64,000 nucleotides of DNA from contig JAAEOK010000088.1 in assembly GCA_024244705.1 (NCBI GenBank), positions 1-64,000 of the forward strand. The letters are read 5' to 3'. The position numbers were made by a program, and so were the translations under genes. Every line of letters begins with the position of its first letter. Position 1 is the stretch's first letter. Below are positions 11,878 to 19,251 of this stretch, piece after piece. This stretch comes from Alphaproteobacteria bacterium (GTDB lineage Bacteria; Pseudomonadota; Alphaproteobacteria; JAAEOK01). The notes beneath the pieces were generated by a model. It was not told where the DNA came from and ran no database searches. It saw only the letters and a list, made by a program, of their open reading frames with translations.

Positions 11878-12774
11878 ATGGCGATGGACTGGGATAAGCT
11901 GCGGATTTTCAACGCCGTCGCCGAAGCTGGCAGCTTCACGCGAGCGGGCGAGATCTTGAAACTCAGTCAATCCGCCGTCAGCCGGCAAATCGGCGCGCTC
12001 GAACAGAGCCTCAACGTGCCACTCTTTCACCGCCATGCCCGTGGCCTGGTCCTGACCGAACAGGGTGAGATCCTCTATCGCTCGGTGCGCGAAGTGGTGG
12101 CGACGCTGATCGATACCGAGGCCCGCCTGGTCGACAGCAAGCGCCGCGCCCAAGGAGCGCTTCGCGTGACCACGACAGTCGGCGTCGGATCGACCTGGCT
12201 GGCACCGCGAATAAAGGAATTCCACGACCTCTATCCCGAGATTCGGATCAGCTTGATCCTCGACGACATGGAGATGGATCTGACCATGGGTGAAGCCGAC
12301 GTGGCGATCCGCATGTCGCGCCCACGGCAGCCCGACCTCATCCAGCGTCACCTGATGACCGTTCATTTCCATCTATATGCCGCGAAATCCTATATCGATC
12401 TGCGTGGCGCGCCGGATTCGAAGGAATCGCTCGACGATCATGCATTGATCGCCTACGCCGACGGCACGCGACCGCCGATCGCCGACGTCAATTGGCTGCT
12501 CGATATTGGCAGTTCCCCCGAACGCGCGCGACGGCCGGTCTTCACGGTCAACAATGTCTACGGAATATTTCGCGCGGCGGCGAGCGGCCTCGGCATCGCT
12601 TCGCTACCCGATTACATGGTCGAATCGGCGCCCGAGCTGGTGCGGGTTCTGCCTCAGGTCGAGGGACCGAACATCGAAGCCTACCTGACCTATCCGGTGG
12701 CGCTGCGCCAGTCGAAACGGGTCGCCGTGTTCCGCGATTTCCTGCTGAGCAAGATTCAGGATACCCGGTTCTGA
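11878..12774 (+). CDS. LysR family transcriptional regulator
   Basis: A 298-residue LysR regulator. The N-terminal winged HTH is clear (LRIFNAVAEAGSFTRAGEILKLSQSAVSRQIGALEQSLNVPLFHRHARG), followed by a periplasmic-binding-protein-like effector domain. It starts 9 bp after trxB, so cotranscription is likely. LysR genes usually lie divergent from their targets; here the partner is not obvious, though the trxB-LysR pair recurs in alphaproteobacteria. The effector is unknown. Confidence 0.92.
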   Translation: MAMDWDKLRIFNAVAEAGSFTRAGEILKLSQSAVSRQIGALEQSLNVPLFHRHARGLVLTEQGEILYRSVREVVATLIDTEARLVDSKRRAQGALRVTTTVGVGSTWLAPRIKEFHDLYPEIRISLILDDMEMDLTMGEADVAIRMSRPRQPDLIQRHLMTVHFHLYAAKSYIDLRGAPDSKESLDDHALIAYADGTRPPIADVNWLLDIGSSPERARRPVFTVNNVYGIFRAAASGLGIASLPDYMVESAPELVRVLPQVEGPNIEAYLTYPVALRQSKRVAVFRDFLLSKIQDTRF

Positions 12775-12786
12775 GTTCGACGCGCG

Positions 12787-12811
12787 GAGCTATGCGGTGA
12801 CTGCATAGCTC
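12787..12811. repeat. Inverted repeat just after the LysR gene
   Basis: Perfect 9-bp arms GAGCTATGC and GCATAGCTC with a 7-bp spacer, starting 13 bp after the LysR stop codon. It could be a transcript-end hairpin (no U-tract follows) or a protein-binding site. No further assignment is supported. Confidence 0.5.
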
Positions 12812-12894
12812 GATTGCAATTCTAGCGCTGGAATTTGTTCGTAGACATATTATCTCTAGGACATCGATGGTGCAGCGCATCATCCATGAGTTAC

Positions 12895-13029
12895 GAGGCA
12901 GTGTCCGATCGATATTGCCTCACCGTTCGGGCTCATCGCCCGACCCAGGGTCTTCGGATCCTACGTCTCCCAGACGTGAAGCCTCCCTGTTTTAACTTCA
13001 AGGCCGGGTCTTTGACCCGGCCTTTTTTT
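12895..13029 (+). ncRNA. Structured small RNA candidate with intrinsic terminator (resembles MmgR/suhB alpha-r8 family)
   Basis: Consecutive hairpins occupy this gene-free stretch: 12895-12921 (GAGGCA...TGCCTC), 12927-12943 (TCGGGC...GCCCGA), 12947-12962 with a UUCG tetraloop, 12963-12977 (ACGTCT-CCC-AGACGT), and 12978-12999 (GAAG...CTTC) whose loop reads CCTCCCTGTTTTAA. A classic intrinsic terminator follows (13002-13022, nine GC-rich pairs, loop TTT, then seven T). The last three hairpins, about 70 nt, match my recollection of the alphaproteobacterial MmgR (Rfam 'suhB') sRNA in order, size and the CCUCCCUGUUUUAACUUC loop. The 5' end is uncertain; the RNA may start near 12955. It could instead be a processed LysR 3' UTR. 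Confidence 0.62.
13002..13029 (+). terminator. Rho-independent terminator
   Basis: Arms GGCCGGGTC (13002-13010) and GACCCGGCC (13014-13022), three-base loop, then seven consecutive T. This is the strongest intrinsic terminator in the window and ends the small RNA candidate and any LysR readthrough. Confidence 0.9.
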
Positions 13030-13322
13030 CATGGTGGCCATCCACATCGCTCCATCATGCGACGAAATATGACGAGATTATTGCGATGCAGCATAGGCCG
13101 CCAGGCCGGAAACCCGGTTCCGAGGCGACCGGCGCCGACCGGAGATTCCGGTGGCGGCATGACCCCGGGCGTCTCCGTGATCCGGCTAGGAATGTTTCGG
13201 ATTCCGATCATGGCTGCCGAGATTGGCCTCGTCGTGGCATTGTGATAGAGGTGACAGGAGGCCCCAATCGGTCGAATCCGACAGCGGCCCGGGGCCGGTC
13301 CCAAGGGCAAGGAGAGGCAACG
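13030..13322. other. Gene-free stretch upstream of the Tai-like gene
   Basis: About 290 bp between the terminator and the next start codon. Open frames across it lack family features and codon structure. It presumably holds the promoter of the downstream gene, but I see no convincing boxes or repeats. Confidence 0.4.
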
Positions 13323-13721
13323 ATGAAAACGAAAGTGATGGCCGTACTCTTGGCTGCGGTTTGGGGATTCCTTCCGGCGATGGCGTCGAGCGCAGAGGAC
13401 GATGGCGTGACCGATGCCGGCGACTTTGCCGTCGTCAATGTTCAGGATCTGGTCGACCTCTGTACGGTGCCCCAGGGTCATGAGTTGAGCGACAAGGGTG
13501 CCTATTTCTGCATGGGCTACATCACCGGCGTCATCCAATACCACAATGCGCGAACCGCGGGCCCGAACGAAAAGCCGGTGATATGTCCGGATTCAAGCGC
13601 GTCCCGTCTCGACCTGGTCGAGGCTTTCGTCAATTGGGCGCGCGCCAATCCGAAGAGCAAGGATGCACCGGCGATCGAGGGCGTCGCGGCGGCCGCGATC
13701 GGCAAGTGGCCGTGCCCGTAA
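13323..13721 (+). CDS. Exported Rap1a/Tai-family protein
   Basis: A 132-residue exported protein with a signal peptide (MKTKVMAVLLAAVWGFLPAMASSA). The mature part has the Rap1a/Tai layout: DLVDLCTVPQGH, then AYFCMGYITGVIQYHN, a third Cys in VICPDSS, a VEAFVNWARANPK helix and a C-terminal KWPCP. Four Cys would form two disulfides. Founding members are immunity proteins for type VI amidase effectors, but many chromosomal homologues, like this one, have no effector next door and their role is unknown. An AAGGAGAGG ribosome site fixes the start. Confidence 0.75.
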   Translation: MKTKVMAVLLAAVWGFLPAMASSAEDDGVTDAGDFAVVNVQDLVDLCTVPQGHELSDKGAYFCMGYITGVIQYHNARTAGPNEKPVICPDSSASRLDLVEAFVNWARANPKSKDAPAIEGVAAAAIGKWPCP

Positions 13722-13821
13722 TACCGATGACACGGGCAATCGACAACAGGACCGTCATACCGTTCCCCGCCGACAACCGGGGCCGGTATGGTCGCGTGAA
13801 TCTGAATGGGAGTGACAGGCG

Positions 13822-14058
13822 ATGAGAGGTCTCACAATGGCCCTGGCGGTGAGCGGCGCGCTCGCTGTTTCCGCGTGCAGTGGTCTCGACACCACGCAAC
13901 AACGGACCCTTACCGGCACGGCGGGCGGCGCCGCGATTGGCGCCGTCGCGGGAGCGATCGGCGGCAATATGGCGCTTGGAGGTTTGGTGGGCGCCGGTGC
14001 CGGTGCCCTTGGCGGCTACGTTTATGACCAGCACGAGAAGGCCAACGGCGGCAGCTGA
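13822..14058 (+). CDS. Small glycine-zipper lipoprotein
   Basis: A 78-residue protein with a lipoprotein signal peptide (MRGLTMALAVSGALAVSAC, lipobox AVSAC). It then has a glycine-zipper segment rich in GxxxG (GTAGGAAIGAVAGAIGG and GGLVGAGAGALGG). The tail YVYDQHEKANGGS resembles the end of 17-kDa-antigen or YMGG-type outer-membrane proteins. Such proteins insert a glycine-zipper hairpin in the outer membrane and influence its integrity. It follows the Tai-like gene by 100 bp on the same strand. Exact function unknown. Confidence 0.8.
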   Translation: MRGLTMALAVSGALAVSACSGLDTTQQRTLTGTAGGAAIGAVAGAIGGNMALGGLVGAGAGALGGYVYDQHEKANGGS

Positions 14059-14080
14059 GCAACGGCGTCCCGCGCCGTGA

Positions 14081-15052
14081 TTACATGAACAGAAGCTCGT
14101 CTTTCATGTTGGTGTAGAGGTCGGCGACGAATTCGCCGTAGCCGTTGTAGAGTCGCGTCGGAACCTTTTCATCGAGGCCGATGTTACGCTCCGAGGCCTG
14201 GCTCCACCGGGGATGCGGCACCTCGGGATTGACGTTGGCCCAAAATCCATATTCGTTGGCCGCGAGTTCCTCCCAAAACGACTTCGGCCGCTCTTCGACA
14301 AAACTGAAGCGGACGATCGATTTGATCGACTTGAAGCCGTATTTCCACGGCAAGGCGATGCGCAGCGGCGCGCCGTTTTGCTTGGGCACCGGCTTGCCGT
14401 ACATGCCGGTCACCATGAAGGCGAGCTCGTTGGTGGCTTCGGCCATGGACACGCCTTCGGTATAGGGCCACGGGTACCAGAACTGGCGCTGGCCCGGAGC
14501 CATATCCTTGTCATGAAAGGTCTGCATCTGGACATACTTGGCCGAGCCCAGCGGCTTCGCGAATTCGACCAGCGCCTTCATTTCGAACCCGCTCCACGGC
14601 ACATCCATTGACCATGCTTCGACGCAGCGATGGCGATACAAACGCTCTTCGAGCGGCATCGCCGCCAGGAGGTCGTCGATGCCGACCGTCTTTTCCTGTT
14701 CGACGAGACCATCGAAGTGCACTTCCCAGGGCCGAATGCGCAGATCCTGGGCGCTCTGCGATATCTGCTTGTGGGAGCCGAATTCGTAAAAGTTATTGTA
14801 GGTCGTCGAGACCTTTTCCGGCGTAATCGGCCGGTCGAGGGTATAGCGCGGGTTCTGGTCGACCGGGTAAAGCCCGGCCGATGGATCCTTGTCTTCGGTC
14901 TGGGCCCAGGCGGACTTCGCCACCAACGGCAGTGCCGCCAGTATCGGCCCGGCGGCGATCCCTTTGACGATCTGTCGGCGGGCGTGAAAAATGTGCTCCG
15001 GCGTCGCCAGACGCTCCGGAATCTCCCATCCACGCTTAACTCTTGTCAGCAC
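14081..15052 (-). CDS. msrP: Protein-methionine-sulfoxide reductase catalytic subunit MsrP (YedY family)
   Basis: Periplasmic molybdenum enzyme that repairs oxidised methionines in envelope proteins. The 323-residue protein has a Tat-type N-terminus (ARRQIVKGIAAGPILAALPL), then the sulfite-oxidase-like fold; the Mo-coordinating Cys is residue 143 in YRHRCVEAWSMDVPW. Conserved segments GAPLRIALPWKYGFKSIKSI and the C-terminal YNGYGEFV are present. The partner heme membrane protein MsrQ is not adjacent; both sides are unrelated genes, so MsrQ must be elsewhere or another electron donor is used. Confidence 0.94.
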   Translation of the reverse strand: MLTRVKRGWEIPERLATPEHIFHARRQIVKGIAAGPILAALPLVAKSAWAQTEDKDPSAGLYPVDQNPRYTLDRPITPEKVSTTYNNFYEFGSHKQISQSAQDLRIRPWEVHFDGLVEQEKTVGIDDLLAAMPLEERLYRHRCVEAWSMDVPWSGFEMKALVEFAKPLGSAKYVQMQTFHDKDMAPGQRQFWYPWPYTEGVSMAEATNELAFMVTGMYGKPVPKQNGAPLRIALPWKYGFKSIKSIVRFSFVEERPKSFWEELAANEYGFWANVNPEVPHPRWSQASERNIGLDEKVPTRLYNGYGEFVADLYTNMKDELLFM

Positions 15053-15163
15053 GATCCAACTCCCCGCTCGCGGCCCATCACGCCTTACCTAAGGATGGCC
15101 GGCCTCACGCGCAAGTCAACAGCCGGTGAATGGCATGCGAGCAAGTACCGGTCGGTACCGCTC

Positions 15164-15718
15164 TCAGATTTCCTTGCGCTGGAGACGCTCGTTCAGGATT
15201 TCAATATTGTGCCGCGCGCCGGGCAGATATGGATGAACCTTCAACGCGCCTTCGAAGGCCCGGATCGCGATCTCTTCGTCACCGGTCTCCATATAGATCA
15301 GGCCGAGCCCCGACAGCGCACCGAAGTGGCGTGGCTCCAACTCCAGGGTGCGTTCGATGTCGTCCACCGACTCCTGATAATTGTCGAGCAGATAGTGGAC
15401 CGTCGCCCGCTTGTTCCACGCTTCGGCAAATTTCGGTGCGATCTCGACCAACTTGTCGAACCGCAGCAAGGCGTCCGCGGGACGGCCCAACGCCATCAGC
15501 GCCACGCCGGCCGACATCAGCTCGTTCGCCGTCTCGTCATCGCTGGCAACCCAGATAGTCCAGATTTCATCGGTGATGCGGTCGGCCTCGTTTTGGCCCT
15601 CCGCCGCTAGAAGACCGGAGAACAGCTCGGCGAGCCTCGGGTCGCTCTGGTCGGCGTTGGTCGCACTCGACCCGAGGAGTAACGCAACACCGATCGCCAT
15701 GCTCATCAATCTAAGCAT
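15164..15718 (-). CDS. Exported TPR-repeat protein
   Basis: A 184-residue protein with a signal peptide (MLRLMSMAIGVALLLGSSATNA) and three to four tetratricopeptide repeats: AGVALMALGRPADALLRFDKLVEIAP, AWNKRATVHYLLDNYQESVDDIERTLELEP and GLGLIYMETGDEEIAIRAFEGALKVHP. TPRs are protein-binding scaffolds; no catalytic domain is present. It lies downstream of glcE by 114 bp on the same strand, but nothing links it functionally to glycolate oxidation. Confidence 0.85.
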   Translation of the reverse strand: MLRLMSMAIGVALLLGSSATNADQSDPRLAELFSGLLAAEGQNEADRITDEIWTIWVASDDETANELMSAGVALMALGRPADALLRFDKLVEIAPKFAEAWNKRATVHYLLDNYQESVDDIERTLELEPRHFGALSGLGLIYMETGDEEIAIRAFEGALKVHPYLPGARHNIEILNERLQRKEI

Positions 15719-15832
15719 CGCCGTAATATGGCCTCATGACCTATCGGTTGCCAATATCCTTGCCTTCAACAGGTCGTGACCGATTGGGCGCCAAGCTTCA
15801 CGGCCGCGCGGGCGCAATCCCTTCCCGATGGT

Positions 15833-17056
15833 CTATATTCCCGCGTAGATGCGACCAGGATTGAGAATGTGGTGCGGATCGAAACCGCTCTTGACCCGTT
15901 GGGTCAAACCGACCAGCGGCCCCGCCAAAGGTTGGAAAACATCGATCGAAGCCCGCAGTCCCTCGGGTCCGCGCCACAAGGTTGCATGACCGCCGTGGGC
16001 CGCGATCGCGGACCGCACGACCGATGCCCCGCCATCGCCGTCGGCCGGCGCGCCAACCCACATCAAGCCGCCCGCCCAATCCAACAGCGGTTCCGCGAAA
16101 TCGTCGGAGCGCAGCATGTCGGCGACGGCGGGAGCCGCGGTCGGTGCCACAGAGAGGCGCCACAACGCCTCGTTATCGCTTACGGAATCGAAACCAATGT
16201 CGCCGATCTCGCGCCAGAGAACCCCTGAATTTCTGCTGTGCAACTCCTCGACGCTGCCGAAAGCGGCAAGTTCCGCGGTAAGTGCGGCGACCCGAGAGGC
16301 CACCGACGGCCCCGGGCCTTCGACGCGGAGGGCGGTCACTGCCGTCTGCGGCGCGGCGACATAATCGACCGCGGATGCCGCCGCCAGCGGGGCCGGAAGA
16401 TGGGCCGCGGCGGATACCTCGTAGGCGCTGCCGAGCGCCTCGGTCATCACCGCGACAGCCGAACTAACGTCGAGGCCATAGACCAGGAGCGACCACGCCT
16501 TCTGCCCGCGTGGCAGTACCTTTAACGTGACCTCGGTCATCGCCGCCAATGTCCCATAGGAACCGGCGATCAACTTGCAAAGGTCGTAACCGGTGACATT
16601 CTTGACGACCCGTCCGCCGGCGACGATCGCCTCGCCGCGTCCGGTCACGCCGTGGAACCCGAGAAAATGGTCGCGGGCGGCGCCGGATTTGATCCGCCGA
16701 GGCCCGGCAAGATTACACGCCAGCACCCCGCCGATTGTCTGGGTTCGCGTTTCCACGCCCATCAAGCCGCTGAAATCCGGCGGCTCGAAGGCCAGTTCCT
16801 GGTCGTTCTCGGCGAGCAAGTCCTCGATCTCCGCCAGCGGCGTTCCGGCGCGGGCACTCAACACCAACTCCTCGGGCTCGTAGAGCAATATCCCGGTCAA
16901 CCCGGTGAGGTCGATCGCACGGTCGGCCTGCGACGGCCGACCAAGACCACGCTTGGTTCCGGCACCGAGGATCTCGACCGGAATCTTCTCGGCCATCGCC
17001 CACGCGATCAGCTCCCGAACCTGATCCTCGTTCTCGGGACGAAAGACATCGGCCAT
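15833..17056 (-). CDS. glcE: Glycolate oxidase FAD-binding subunit GlcE
   Basis: A 407-residue FAD-binding (PCMH-type) subunit of glycolate oxidase, which oxidises glycolate to glyoxylate. The start at 17056 gives MADVFRPENEDQVRELIAWAM, followed by the FAD signature VEILGAGTKRGLG and GVLACNLAGPRRIKSGAARDHFLG. The C-terminus PHHILNPGRIYAGI is the family's usual end. Only one base separates the glcD stop from this ATG, so translation is coupled. The third subunit gene glcF does not follow; the next gene is a TPR protein. Confidence 0.93.
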   Translation of the reverse strand: MADVFRPENEDQVRELIAWAMAEKIPVEILGAGTKRGLGRPSQADRAIDLTGLTGILLYEPEELVLSARAGTPLAEIEDLLAENDQELAFEPPDFSGLMGVETRTQTIGGVLACNLAGPRRIKSGAARDHFLGFHGVTGRGEAIVAGGRVVKNVTGYDLCKLIAGSYGTLAAMTEVTLKVLPRGQKAWSLLVYGLDVSSAVAVMTEALGSAYEVSAAAHLPAPLAAASAVDYVAAPQTAVTALRVEGPGPSVASRVAALTAELAAFGSVEELHSRNSGVLWREIGDIGFDSVSDNEALWRLSVAPTAAPAVADMLRSDDFAEPLLDWAGGLMWVGAPADGDGGASVVRSAIAAHGGHATLWRGPEGLRASIDVFQPLAGPLVGLTQRVKSGFDPHHILNPGRIYAGI

Positions 17057-17057
17057 A

Positions 17058-18545
17058 CTAAAATCGGGGGATATCGGGAAATGGAAGCTTGCCGCCGTGG
17101 ACGTGCATGCGACCCAACTCGGCGCATCTGTGGAGGGTCGGAAACATCTTACCCGGATTGAGCAAACCCTTCGGATCGAAGGCACACTTCACCCGCTGCT
17201 GCTGGTTCAGGTCGACTTCCGAGAACACTTCGCCCATCAGATCCCGCTTCTCCACCCCGACACCATGCTCCCCGGTCAGCGCGCCGCCGACCTCGACGCA
17301 GAGCCTGAGTATATCGGCGCCGAAATCCTCCGCCTTCTCGAGCTCGCCCGGCCGATTGGCGTCGTAAAGGATGAGGGGGTGAAGGTTTCCATCGCCGGCG
17401 TGGAAAACATTCGCGCAGCGAAGCCCGTAGTGGGCCGAGAGTTCGGTCATCCGCCTCAGCACTTCGGGCAAGCGGTGGCGCGGGATGGTCCCGTCCATGC
17501 AATAGTAATCTGGCGAAATACGGCCCATCGCCGGAAACGCGGCCTTGCGCCCGGCCCAGAAGGTCATGCGTTCTTCTTCGGAGTGGCTGATCCGCTTGGT
17601 CACCGCACCATTGTCGTCGGCAATCTTCGATACAGTTTCGACCAGGTGGTCGACCTCTGCCGCCGGCCCATCCAGCTCGACGATCAGGAGCGCCTCGACA
17701 TCCATCGGATAACCGGCGTGAATGAACTCCTCGGTGGCGTGAATCGCCAACTTGTCCATCAACTCCATGCCGCCCGGAATGATACCGGCACCGATGATCG
17801 CGGCGACGCAATCGCCGGCCTGCTCGTTGCTAGGAAATCCGAGCAGCGCTGCACACGCGGTCTCGGGTTTGCGGAGGATCCGCACGGTCACCTCGGTGAT
17901 CACACCGAGCAGACCCTCGGAGCCGGTGAGCAGGCCCATAAAGTCGTAACCCCCGGCGTCCAAATGCTTGCCGCCGATCCGGATCACTTCACCTTCGATG
18001 GTAACGAATTCGAGGCCGAGCAAATTATTGGTGGTTACGCCGTATTTGAGGCAGTGCACGCCGCCAGCGTTTTCACCGACATTGCCGCCGATCGAGCATG
18101 CGATTTGGCTCGAGGGGTCGGGCGCGAAATAGAAGCCGCGTTCGGCAACAGCATCGCTGATGGCCAGGTTGGTGACGCCCGGTTGAACCACAACGCAACG
18201 GTTTTCATAATCGATCTCGAGGACGCGGTTGAACTTGCCAAGGCCAAGCAGGACCGCGTCGGCGAGCGGCAGCGAACCGCCGGAGAGCGAGGTCCCGGCG
18301 CCGCGCGGCACGACCTTGATCCCCTCGCGGTGACAATAGGCCAGAATGCGCGCCACCTGATCGGTCGTTTCCGGCAGTGCGACGAGCAGCGGAACCGTCC
18401 GGTAGGCGGTCAGGCCGTCGGATTCGTAAGGCCGGCGCTCATCTTCCTCGACGATGATTCCTTCGCCGGTCACGATCTCGTTCAAATCGGCGGCGATTAT
18501 CCGGCGCCTGGCGATGACGTCCTGATCGGGATCGGGCATCTTCAT
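17058..18545 (-). CDS. glcD: Glycolate oxidase subunit GlcD (FAD-linked oxidase)
   Basis: Catalytic flavoprotein subunit of glycolate oxidase, 495 residues. FAD-binding motifs include VVPRGAGTSLSGGSLP, SIGGNVGENAGGVHCLKYG and the C-terminal HAGDGNLHPLILYD and LTGEHGVGVEKRD, ending FDPKGLLNPGKMFPT. It pairs with glcE (1-bp gap). Its first ~27 codons and upstream leader occur again, imperfectly, at 22049-22249, flanking the three-gene cassette just upstream. Its product glyoxylate could feed the reductases encoded near 44-45 kb. Confidence 0.94.
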   Translation of the reverse strand: MKMPDPDQDVIARRRIIAADLNEIVTGEGIIVEEDERRPYESDGLTAYRTVPLLVALPETTDQVARILAYCHREGIKVVPRGAGTSLSGGSLPLADAVLLGLGKFNRVLEIDYENRCVVVQPGVTNLAISDAVAERGFYFAPDPSSQIACSIGGNVGENAGGVHCLKYGVTTNNLLGLEFVTIEGEVIRIGGKHLDAGGYDFMGLLTGSEGLLGVITEVTVRILRKPETACAALLGFPSNEQAGDCVAAIIGAGIIPGGMELMDKLAIHATEEFIHAGYPMDVEALLIVELDGPAAEVDHLVETVSKIADDNGAVTKRISHSEEERMTFWAGRKAAFPAMGRISPDYYCMDGTIPRHRLPEVLRRMTELSAHYGLRCANVFHAGDGNLHPLILYDANRPGELEKAEDFGADILRLCVEVGGALTGEHGVGVEKRDLMGEVFSEVDLNQQQRVKCAFDPKGLLNPGKMFPTLHRCAELGRMHVHGGKLPFPDIPRF

Positions 18546-18667
18546 CGTCGAAGGCTCCCACGGCTAGCGAAGAAACGGCGCACCGATTTCGGCCGCCGGC
18601 CCTATGGTAAGCCGAATTGGCATCGAGGCAAGCGGCGCATAAGAAAAATCGTGCCATCGGGGCGCCA
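18465..18667. repeat. Direct repeat copy A (glcD 5' end and leader)
   Basis: This segment, covering the first glcD codons and the upstream leader, is repeated in the same orientation at 22049-22249 with about 85-90 % identity by eye. The outer end carries a degenerate version of the rpmJ terminator hairpin. The two copies bracket the CMD, ThDP-enzyme and SMP-30 genes. Confidence 0.85.
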
Positions 18668-18684
18668 CACCGTTCCCATGCGAC

Positions 18685-19251
18685 CTAACCCAGATCGGGC
18701 GGCTCGGGCAGGCCCTCTTCTAGCGGGATATCGAAGGCAAAGACCATGTAACTCATGATGCCGTAGAGGCCGCAAAGGGCGACCACCTCGACCACGCCCG
18801 CGACGCCGTGAACGGCGACGATACGTTGCTGGATGTCATCGGGGATCGATTGTTTGGCAACTACGGCGTCGACCGCTTGCAATATCGCCTGGGACGCGTC
18901 GGGCAAAACGTCAGGCACCTCGCCGGCAGTTAGTTCATCTATCACATCCTGGCTTATTCCAGCCAACTTCGCTGGACGCTGATGGTGCGACCATTCGTAA
19001 CCAGAAGCCTGTCTGGCTGCAAAACGCAAGATCACTAATTCGCGCACCGCGTCGGGCAGGGTTGCGTGGAAACGCAGATGTTCACCAAGTGCGCCAATCT
19101 TGGTCGCGACACCGGGATTGTTGAACATGCGGACGTAGACCTCGCCCAATTGGGCGCGACCTTCGGCGTGGGCGCGCGCGCGCGCCATGTGCTCGAAGGT
19201 CTTAAGGTCGCCGCCTTTCAGCGACTCAGTGGGATCGGGCAGCTTGGCCAT
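18685..19251 (-). CDS. Carboxymuconolactone decarboxylase (CMD) family protein
   Basis: A 188-residue all-helical CMD-family protein. The core is LRFHATLPDAVRELVILRFAARQASGYEWSHHQRPAKLAG, with the family's E-W-x-x-H pattern and no AhpD-type CxxC, so a peroxidase role is unlikely. Relatives act as gamma-carboxymuconolactone decarboxylases or have unknown functions. Its ATG overlaps the stop codon of the ThDP enzyme by one base (TGATG), so the two are translationally coupled. It is the last gene of the three-gene cassette between the direct repeats. Confidence 0.87.
   Translation of the reverse strand: MAKLPDPTESLKGGDLKTFEHMARARAHAEGRAQLGEVYVRMFNNPGVATKIGALGEHLRFHATLPDAVRELVILRFAARQASGYEWSHHQRPAKLAGISQDVIDELTAGEVPDVLPDASQAILQAVDAVVAKQSIPDDIQQRIVAVHGVAGVVEVVALCGLYGIMSYMVFAFDIPLEEGLPEPPDLG

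Noticed and set aside
10987-12372. 461-codon minus-strand frame opposite trxB and the LysR gene
   Set aside because: trxB and LysR motifs are clear on the plus strand; the antisense frame crosses the gene boundary and has no recognisable family.
12895-13029. 6S RNA
   Set aside because: The string of short independent hairpins plus an intrinsic terminator does not fit the single long, bulged 6S rod.
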